Positions 6,472 through 12,688 of a DNA stretch of 12,688 nucleotides are shown here, in pieces. The stretch spans positions 1-12,688 of the forward strand of contig JBBRDE010000161.1 of assembly GCA_038204185.1 (NCBI GenBank). The letters run 5' to 3'. The notes under the pieces are model-generated. The model had not been told where the DNA came from and did no database searches. It saw only the letters and a program-made list of their open reading frames with translations. The DNA is from Salmonirosea sp038204185. Its GTDB lineage: Bacteria > Bacteroidota > Bacteroidia > Cytophagales > Spirosomataceae. Position 1 is the stretch's first letter; the number at the start of each line of letters is the position of its first letter. The position numbers and the translations under genes are program-made.

Positions 6472-8265
6472 ATGGACAACAGGCCCGTCATACTCCTTGC
6501 CTATGCCAATAGCCCCGACGCCCGGTTGGAGTACCTGGCTACCGAGATTGAGGAAATTCAGAAACAGCTGGGTAAGCGGGACAATCAACTCAAAATCCTC
6601 CCCATTTACACGGCCACCATCCCCAAGCTGCGGCAGGCTCTGTCCGAGGTCAAAGACAATACTGTGGCCTTTATGTTCAGTGGTCATGCGGGAGAATTTC
6701 AAATAGAAACGGTGGGTGATGCGATGTCGGCCATTGGACTGGCCAATGAACTCAGCCAATGTCCCAACCTCAAGCTGGTGCTACTCAATGGGTGTTCATC
6801 CAGGGGGCATATATCCTATCTGATCGACAAGCAGATTCCGCTGGTGATTGCCACCGAAGCCCCCATTAATGACAAAGCGGCTACGATTTTTTCCGCTACT
6901 TTTTGGAAAGAAATAAGTGAGGACAATACCGTGGCGAATGCCTTCGAGCTGGGACTAAAAAATGCGGAGAGCTACCGTACCAATTCTACCATCGTAAAAA
7001 TCACCGGACCAGGCGACGAAATCTCGCGCTCCCTGGACACCGGTGCCGCCGAGTCGGGGGTACCCTGGGTACTGCGGGCCAGTACCCCCGAGGAGGCTGA
7101 GTGGAGTATCACGGACAGCATAAACGCCTTCGCGAATGCGCCGGACTACCAGATCAACCAGCTCCTGACCGAAACCCTCTATCGGGAGTTTGCCAAAAGC
7201 GATGAGGCAATCAACGATATGATCGATTTCAGCGCCGCCAGGGCTGAAATCTACGCCAAATTTCCCCAATTCATCACCAAGTATATCCACGACCTATGTG
7301 CCCCCCCTGCCCCACAGCAGGACTCCTTTCAGCAGGCTGGCGATTCCTTTAGCCAGCCTAACATGAGGCGCTTAAAGAAAATGTCCGATTTTTTCAAGGT
7401 ACTCAAAGAGCTGCTCAAAGCCATCACCCTGGCCGAAGTACGGGAGCTGCTCCTCCGGCAGCCGAAGACAGTTTTGCCCGCAAGTCTGGCTGTATTGAGT
7501 GACCAGACGCAGCCTTCCCCCTATTCGGGCATGACGACCAATATGGATGGAATTAACCTGCTCAAAAAAACAGACGCCAATGATGTACTCGTGAGGGAAC
7601 TGCTCGACATCGATCAGGGGGTACTCCTTGCTGCAGAACAATTTTTTACCGATACGATCGCCCGCATTGCTAAGGCCGAAAAACAGGGCGCGCCCGACTA
7701 CGAAAAAATGCACCACAAGCAGGCAGGCCAGCAGTGCGAACTGGCCGAAGCCCGGTTGAGCGAGTTACTGGCGCAGCTGATTTTTATAAAGGACTATACC
7801 TTTATTACCATCAAAAATATGATTGTGTACAAAGACCGCACGCAATCGTTTCCCAGCTACGGGTTTGCCCTGTCGACCTACAAATGGACGGATTACCGTC
7901 AGCTCGATCCGTCGGATTCTAAGGAAAAGAAACCGACCCAATCGGCCCCGGACAACCATTGCATTCTGGTGATTCCCAAAACCGGTGACGAGTCGCAGGA
8001 ATTGTCTAACCTGCACTACCTCAACCTCTCACCTTTTCTGATCGACAACAACGTACTCTACGACAAAGCACAGATTCCCAACATCAGTTTTTGTGATGAT
8101 TTGCTTCCTGAGCAAATAATTTATAAAACCTTCTACGGGCCTACCAACTCAAAATGTGTTATTCATAAGCAATCTCCCAGTATAATTACCCAGCGGTTTT
8201 ACCACAACCTGCGAGCGCAGTTTGATCATTTTGGAAAATTACTAGGTAGCAAAATCGCGGTATGA
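6472..8265 (+). CDS. CHAT-domain (caspase-like) protease, putative effector
   Basis: A 597-residue cytoplasmic protein with no signal peptide or membrane helix. Residues about 5-165 form a CHAT domain, a caspase-like cysteine protease fold. The catalytic histidine is His72 in FMFSGHAGE and the nucleophile Cys108 in LVLLNGCSSRGH. The family-typical VIATEAPINDKAATIFSATF (125-144) follows. After residue 170 comes a region with VPWVLRA and a helical segment to about 275, then a Pro/Gln/Ser linker (277-297). The remaining 300 residues are mixed helical and match no family I recognise. Its TGA overlaps the ATG of the STAND gene by 4 bp, so the two are translationally coupled. By analogy with CHAT effectors beside STAND NTPases, it is probably held inactive until the partner switches state; its substrate is unknown. 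Confidence 0.85.
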   Translation: MDNRPVILLAYANSPDARLEYLATEIEEIQKQLGKRDNQLKILPIYTATIPKLRQALSEVKDNTVAFMFSGHAGEFQIETVGDAMSAIGLANELSQCPNLKLVLLNGCSSRGHISYLIDKQIPLVIATEAPINDKAATIFSATFWKEISEDNTVANAFELGLKNAESYRTNSTIVKITGPGDEISRSLDTGAAESGVPWVLRASTPEEAEWSITDSINAFANAPDYQINQLLTETLYREFAKSDEAINDMIDFSAARAEIYAKFPQFITKYIHDLCAPPAPQQDSFQQAGDSFSQPNMRRLKKMSDFFKVLKELLKAITLAEVRELLLRQPKTVLPASLAVLSDQTQPSPYSGMTTNMDGINLLKKTDANDVLVRELLDIDQGVLLAAEQFFTDTIARIAKAEKQGAPDYEKMHHKQAGQQCELAEARLSELLAQLIFIKDYTFITIKNMIVYKDRTQSFPSYGFALSTYKWTDYRQLDPSDSKEKKPTQSAPDNHCILVIPKTGDESQELSNLHYLNLSPFLIDNNVLYDKAQIPNISFCDDLLPEQIIYKTFYGPTNSKCVIHKQSPSIITQRFYHNLRAQFDHFGKLLGSKIAV

Positions 8266-11200
8266 ATCCTAAAAGTAAGTCCATCAAAAGTCCGTTCAAA
8301 TTTCTGGCTCCCTACAGTGCCGAAGACAAAGATGCTTTCTGGGGCAGGAATGCCGAGATCGAGGAACTCTACGAGAAGCTTTTCGCTACCAATGTGGTGC
8401 TATTGTACGGCCCATCGGGAACCGGCAAGACAAGTCTGATCCAGTGTGGCCTGAGTAAGAAATTCAGCGGTCCCGACTGGATACCCCTGATGATCCGCAG
8501 GGGCGAGAGTTTCATGGATTCACTCAAAACGACCCTACAGTCCTTATCCACCCTACCCGAAGATACTTCCATCCCCGACCACATCATCCGGATTTATAAT
8601 ACTTACTACCGTCCGGTATATCTGTTCTTTGACCAGTTCGAGGAGATATTCACGCTGGCCGAGCGGGACTCTAACGGGAAGGTGATCCTGGATAAAGATG
8701 GAAAACTAGCGTCGGTGAAGGAACTTCTCTCCACCATTCAGCAGCTGGCTACTACCCTTCCCTGTAAGGTGGTTTTCAGCTTTCGCGAGGAATTTCTGGG
8801 GCAGCTTTACAATTATGAGCAGTACCTACCCACGCTGTTCGACTTCCGGCTGCGGGTGGAGCCCATGAACGCCGCCCGGATCGATGAAGTACTCGCAGGC
8901 TCGTTCGAATACTTTCATATCACCTGCGATCCCCCGGTAAAAGCCAGAGACATCACCGACAAGCTGCTGGAAGGCAAAGCCACCAGTCAGCTGGCCTACC
9001 TACAAGTGTACATGGATGCCCTATGGAAAACTGCCTTCCAGGAAGCTCCCGAAAACGTGTGGCCTGCCAATACGCCCCCACCTCCAGTGACCATCACTGC
9101 CCAAACCCTGGATAAGGTTGGGGACGTACGAAAAGTGCTGGAGGTGTACCTACAGAAGCAGGAAGGGGCCGTCGCCAAATCGGTGGGCATTGACCAGACG
9201 TGCGTGGGAGAGTTGCTGGATAGCTTCGTCACCGACGACGGCACCAAGCGCCCCATTGCCGAAGATTCGTCCAAATTGAATCCCAAACACCGGCTCGATC
9301 AGGAGCAGCTGTCCCGCTGTCTCACCCAGCTAGTGGAGGCCCGCCTCCTCCGAAAGGACAATCAGTACTACGAGCTGGCCCACGATACCCTGGCTGGTAT
9401 TCTGGCTAATAAGCGCACGGCTTCCCAGCGGATGGTGAAGGAAATCACCCAGAGTATCCGCACCAGCTACAACCTGCCCACCGAAGGCGAGGGGGGGTAC
9501 CTCAACGAGGAGTACGTGTCACTTTTCCAGAAGTACAAAACCGAAATCACGGAAGAACTGGTAGGAACCGAGGACAGGCAAGGTATCATCGACTACATTG
9601 AGGAAAGCCGTAGGAGCAACGAGAAAAGAAAGCGCGCTCTGGAAGACAGCAACAAAATACTTAAACAGTCTCTTACCAGAAGCAGGCAGGCGGCGGCTGG
9701 AATTTTTGTTCTTTTGGCCCTTTCCCTGTTGACTTTGTTTTTTGCCTGGCTGGTCAATAACAATTCTACTGCCTTGTACTGGATGTCCGAAGCAGAAAAA
9801 ATGATCCCGGCTCGTAAATTACGCCTCCTGAGCTTCGCCGAAAACCGAACGAACGAAAAAAAAATCATTACCTCGATTAGGGATCAAGTTGTCAAAACCT
9901 TCAATGGCAGCCGGGGGCATGGATTTAATGAAAAAAGACGCTTCGACCATGTGGTCGCCACCTCCAATAACCAGGCCTGGGCCATCAGTCGTTTTACCGA
10001 TGCCGATGGGTCGGAGGATTTGCAGGTATGGAATACAAAAACCGGGAAGTCGTATGATTTTCTCAAAGACGAAAAAGACATCGACCTTACTGCGTTTTCT
10101 ACGGATGGCCGCTGGCTACTGACTTCCAATGAAAAACACAACGATTACCTGATTTGGGAAACCGCCTCCGAACAAAAGCACCCGATGCTTAAGGATGAAA
10201 AGGAATTGTCAGTCTATACTTTCTCCAACGACGGCAAGTGGCTGTACACCCGCAATGCGAACGGGCAAAGCCGCATTTGGGATCTTGTGCATAAACGAAG
10301 GGTACCCTATCTGGACCAGGAGAAAAAACTATCGCGCGCCCTATTCTCCTCCGACAGCAAGTGGCTACTCACCCGTGATGATGACAACCACTATAAAGTG
10401 TGGGATACTACCAAAAAACAACTTTCCGATTTTCTCAATATAGAAAAAGGTATCATCTGGGCCGACTTCTCCGAAGATGGAAAATGGCTCATCACTACCC
10501 AGGCAACAAAAAATGTGACGGTTTGGAATGTGGCCACCGTTCGGGTACCTGGATATCTGAATGGGGAAAATGATTTGAAACAGGCTACCTTTTCCAAGAA
10601 TGGCAATTGGCTGGTCACCCGCAATGCACGGGATGAAGTCCGAGTCCGGGATTTGGCCAAAGGCCGAATGTTGCGCGTTCCGATTCAGAACATAAAACAA
10701 GCCACCATTTCGGGAGATGGAAAATGGCTACTTACTATTAGCCATAAAGACCAGTACCGCGTGTGGAACACCAGCACGGGAACCTTCCACGATTCCCTGA
10801 TGAAAGTGAAGGGAATTTACGTATCAGAGTTCTCCCCCGATGGAAAGTGGCTTCTGACCATAAACAGTTCAGAGGAGTATATGCTGTGGGAAACCGCCAG
10901 CGGAATCCGGCACGATTTCCTCAAAACCGAAAAGGGGATTGCCGAAGCAACGTTTTCGGCCAACTCCAAATGGCTGCTGACCCTAAACAAAACGAAAGCG
11001 TATCGGGTGTGGCAAATAGCCAGCGGAAAGCCCAGGAATTTCATCAAAACCGAGGTTAACATACAGGATGCCCATTTTGCCCCTGACAGCACATGGCTAT
11101 ACACCTTCGATGACAATCAGGTGATGCGGGCGTGGGAGATTGAGAATAACCGAAAAGAAGTTTTTTCACTGGGAAAAGTCCTCCACGATTCGATGGTGTT

Positions 11201-12593
11201 CTCCGATGATGAAAAATGGCTCCCTATTCAGGATTCCAGCAAAAACACCTATTTGCTGGCAACCGCCACCGGCGAGCGGTATGATTTCCTGAAACAGCAA
11301 AAATCCATTAGTGAGGCCGGATTCCGGGGCAAAGGCAAATGGCTGCACACACAGGACGCGCAGGGGGGCGTGATGGCCTGGGATGTGGCCCGCGGCAAGG
11401 TACCTGATTTCCTGAAAGAAGAGAAGGATATTTGGGATGCGGTCTTTTCTGAAAATGGACAATGGATTGTTACGATCAACCAGCAACACCGGGCAACCCT
11501 GTGGGAAGCTGCCACCGGGCGGAAACGGGACGTAGCCCCAAAAGAAAGTGGCATTTGGTTTGCTGATATTTCACCCGATGGAAAATGGCTCATTACACAA
11601 AATGCCTTGGAGGAAGCCATTTTACGAGAAACCAGCACCCTAAAAGAGCAGGATATTTTTCCAAACCGGGGAAAATCGCTCAAAGATTTCGAGTTTTCGC
11701 CCGACAGCCAATGGCTGCTTTCCAAAGATTCCGCCGATAAGTACCAGCTCTGGGAAACCGGCACCGGACGGTCTCACAATTTCCTCGCCAATCGGCCCGG
11801 CATCAAGAACGTGAGATTTTCAGTGGATGGCAAGTGGCTCATTACCGACGAAGGATCTTCTACCTACTATGTCTGGGACATAGCGACCGGAAAAGCTCCG
11901 AATTTCCCGGAAGCTCAGCATGGCTTTCCGTCGGCCGAGTTCTCGGCTACTGGGCGATTTCTTTTAACCACCGATTCAACGGGCTTGCTCCACGTATGGG
12001 ATAAGCACAGGGGGGTACCTTACTTTCTTCCCCTCGAAAAGGAACTGACCCAGGCCAGATTCTCCACCAACGACACATGGCTTTTCACCCAGAACGAGGC
12101 CGGAGCATTCATGGTATGGGAAGTTTCCAGCGGCAGAAAATTTGATTTCCTGAAAAACGAGAAAACCATTGATTTAGCCGATTTCTCGACCGATGGAAAG
12201 TACCTGGCTACGGCTTCGAATAAGAAAGTCACAACATGGGAAATAGCTACGGGAAAGCCCATCCAATATCTTTACCTGAATATTAGGCCCACCCAAATAA
12301 AGCTGGTACAAAACTGCAACCTGTACGTGCAAGTAGGTGAGGCACTCATCAAAACGGATTTTACCAACGAAGGACAAGCCTACTTTTCCTACGGAAACCG
12401 CGAAACCCTTGATTACACCTATGACGAAGTTGACGAATGGATGAAGGTATTTGGGGCCGACTACCTGGGAGATTTGGATCCGCAAACAAAGGAGAAATAC
12501 CGTATTGGAAAAGAAATCAATATCATATATGATATGTTGAAAACCATCTGGACCGAGTTTACCGACTGGGTATCCAGCTGGGTGGGAAAATGA
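8262..12593 (+). CDS. STAND NTPase with transmembrane helix and WD40-like repeats
   Basis: A 1443-residue signal-transduction NTPase. After FWGRNAEIEELYEKL (27-41), the Walker A motif is GPSGTGKT (50-57, Lys56). Walker B is YLFFDQFEEIF (120-130), the DQFEE form typical of the nSTAND1-like branch. A sensor-like FSFREEFLGQL (172-182) follows. A winged-helix region ends in YYELAHDTLAGIL (369-381). A charged, probably coiled-coil stretch (445-475) leads to one transmembrane helix (about 477-498). From about 562 to 1347 run 19-20 WD40-like repeats, then a hydrophilic tail with EWMKVFGADYLG. Basic residues before and few after the helix predict NTPase inside and repeats outside. The ATG overlaps the CHAT gene stop. 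The likely role is sensor and switch for the CHAT protease, inferred from architecture. Confidence 0.85.
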   Translation: MNPKSKSIKSPFKFLAPYSAEDKDAFWGRNAEIEELYEKLFATNVVLLYGPSGTGKTSLIQCGLSKKFSGPDWIPLMIRRGESFMDSLKTTLQSLSTLPEDTSIPDHIIRIYNTYYRPVYLFFDQFEEIFTLAERDSNGKVILDKDGKLASVKELLSTIQQLATTLPCKVVFSFREEFLGQLYNYEQYLPTLFDFRLRVEPMNAARIDEVLAGSFEYFHITCDPPVKARDITDKLLEGKATSQLAYLQVYMDALWKTAFQEAPENVWPANTPPPPVTITAQTLDKVGDVRKVLEVYLQKQEGAVAKSVGIDQTCVGELLDSFVTDDGTKRPIAEDSSKLNPKHRLDQEQLSRCLTQLVEARLLRKDNQYYELAHDTLAGILANKRTASQRMVKEITQSIRTSYNLPTEGEGGYLNEEYVSLFQKYKTEITEELVGTEDRQGIIDYIEESRRSNEKRKRALEDSNKILKQSLTRSRQAAAGIFVLLALSLLTLFFAWLVNNNSTALYWMSEAEKMIPARKLRLLSFAENRTNEKKIITSIRDQVVKTFNGSRGHGFNEKRRFDHVVATSNNQAWAISRFTDADGSEDLQVWNTKTGKSYDFLKDEKDIDLTAFSTDGRWLLTSNEKHNDYLIWETASEQKHPMLKDEKELSVYTFSNDGKWLYTRNANGQSRIWDLVHKRRVPYLDQEKKLSRALFSSDSKWLLTRDDDNHYKVWDTTKKQLSDFLNIEKGIIWADFSEDGKWLITTQATKNVTVWNVATVRVPGYLNGENDLKQATFSKNGNWLVTRNARDEVRVRDLAKGRMLRVPIQNIKQATISGDGKWLLTISHKDQYRVWNTSTGTFHDSLMKVKGIYVSEFSPDGKWLLTINSSEEYMLWETASGIRHDFLKTEKGIAEATFSANSKWLLTLNKTKAYRVWQIASGKPRNFIKTEVNIQDAHFAPDSTWLYTFDDNQVMRAWEIENNRKEVFSLGKVLHDSMVFSDDEKWLPIQDSSKNTYLLATATGERYDFLKQQKSISEAGFRGKGKWLHTQDAQGGVMAWDVARGKVPDFLKEEKDIWDAVFSENGQWIVTINQQHRATLWEAATGRKRDVAPKESGIWFADISPDGKWLITQNALEEAILRETSTLKEQDIFPNRGKSLKDFEFSPDSQWLLSKDSADKYQLWETGTGRSHNFLANRPGIKNVRFSVDGKWLITDEGSSTYYVWDIATGKAPNFPEAQHGFPSAEFSATGRFLLTTDSTGLLHVWDKHRGVPYFLPLEKELTQARFSTNDTWLFTQNEAGAFMVWEVSSGRKFDFLKNEKTIDLADFSTDGKYLATASNKKVTTWEIATGKPIQYLYLNIRPTQIKLVQNCNLYVQVGEALIKTDFTNEGQAYFSYGNRETLDYTYDEVDEWMKVFGADYLGDLDPQTKEKYRIGKEINIIYDMLKTIWTEFTDWVSSWVGK
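9945..12302 (+). repeat. Tandem WD40-like repeat array inside the STAND gene (about 19-20 units)
   Basis: Units of about 41 codons (about 123 bp) follow the pattern FSxDGKWLLTxN....YxVWExATGKxxxFLKxEKxIxxAx. I count 19 clear units and possibly a weak twentieth. The Gly-His pair of classical WD40 units is absent; its place is taken by FLKxEKxI. A tryptophan in GKWL is added to the usual VW. Similarity is visible in the DNA too: GATGGAAAATGGCT recurs exactly at several units. The number suggests two or three beta-propellers. Several units have lost the second tryptophan (for example VRVRDL, AILRET). Confidence 0.8.
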
Positions 12594-12616
12594 TTCGTCG
12601 GCTTTGTCGCACCGAA

Positions 12617-12688
12617 TCAACCGAACAAATCGCTGGATAGGTACCGGTCGCCTCGGTCGCAGACGATCGTGACGATGATACCGGACTC
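12617..12688 (-). CDS. Cysteine synthase family protein, C-terminal end (partial)
   Basis: The last 23 codons and TGA stop (12617-12619) of a gene entering from the right edge on the minus strand. The peptide ESGIIVTIVCDRGDRYLSSD followed by LFG matches the C-terminal end of the PLP-dependent cysteine synthase / cystathionine beta-synthase fold family, where the pattern is IVT-hhh-D-x-G-[ED]-RYLS. These enzymes make cysteine from O-acetylserine and sulfide. Which member (CysK, CysM or a relative) cannot be decided from this piece. It converges on the STAND gene with a 23-bp gap, and no clear terminator hairpin is visible between them. Confidence 0.8.
   Translation of the reverse strand, partial: ESGIIVTIVCDRGDRYLSSDLFG

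Noticed and set aside
11249..11764. Minus-strand open frame of 171 codons within the repeat region
   Set aside because: Its translation is a periodic antisense reading of the repeats (recurring FRKS and SHFPSGE-like words), which explains why it stays open.
9945..12302. CRISPR-like or non-coding tandem array
   Set aside because: The roughly 123-bp periodicity keeps the reading frame and a protein-level consensus throughout, so it is a coding repeat.
12174..12620. Minus-strand open frame of 148 codons over the end of the STAND gene
   Set aside because: It overlaps conserved repeat-coding sequence in antisense, while the cysteine-synthase end on the same strand uses a different frame and stops at 12617.

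Overview
The window looks like chromosomal DNA of a Bacteroidetes bacterium, most likely order Cytophagales. This is inferred from the gene families (DUF4153 and DUF3050 proteins, a CHAT/STAND pair with membrane-anchored WD40-like repeats), from roughly balanced base composition, and from A/T-rich start regions without strong Shine-Dalgarno sequences. No rRNA, tRNA or CRISPR array was seen.

Layout. Positions 1-142 hold an open frame entering from the left; it runs into an IS5-family (IS903-like) insertion sequence at about 107-1217 with a minus-strand transposase. Next is a three-gene minus-strand cluster (3611 down to 1299): a small six-pass membrane protein, a winged-helix regulator, and a DUF4153 membrane protein. 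Two copies of the same palindromic motif (CAAAGTACTTTG-N5-CAAAGT) sit just upstream of the first and last genes, suggesting local control by the encoded regulator. A DUF3050 protein on the plus strand (3787-4566) converges on a general-stress-protein-26-like FMN-binding protein (4676-5200), with a 26-bp-arm hairpin between them that looks like a bidirectional terminator. A DUF1810 protein (5278-5709) is upstream of the FMN-type gene on the same strand. A 120-residue DUF669-like protein (5850-6212) is divergent from it across an AT-rich region containing an inverted repeat.

The most interesting part is 6472-12593: two plus-strand genes overlapping by 4 bp. The first is a 597-residue protein with an N-terminal CHAT (caspase-like) protease domain, with the His/Cys pair intact. 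The second is a 1443-residue protein with an N-terminal STAND NTPase, a winged-helix region, one transmembrane helix, and about 19-20 WD40-like repeats. By analogy with STAND-based conflict systems, the repeats would sense a trigger, the NTPase would act as the switch, and the CHAT protease would be the effector, here on a separate but translationally coupled polypeptide. The single transmembrane helix and flanking charges predict that the repeats lie outside the cytoplasm while NTPase and protease are inside. This would be an unusual geometry. The function is inferred, not shown.

The right edge (12617-12688, minus strand) is the C-terminal end of a cysteine-synthase-family gene, converging on the NTPase gene.
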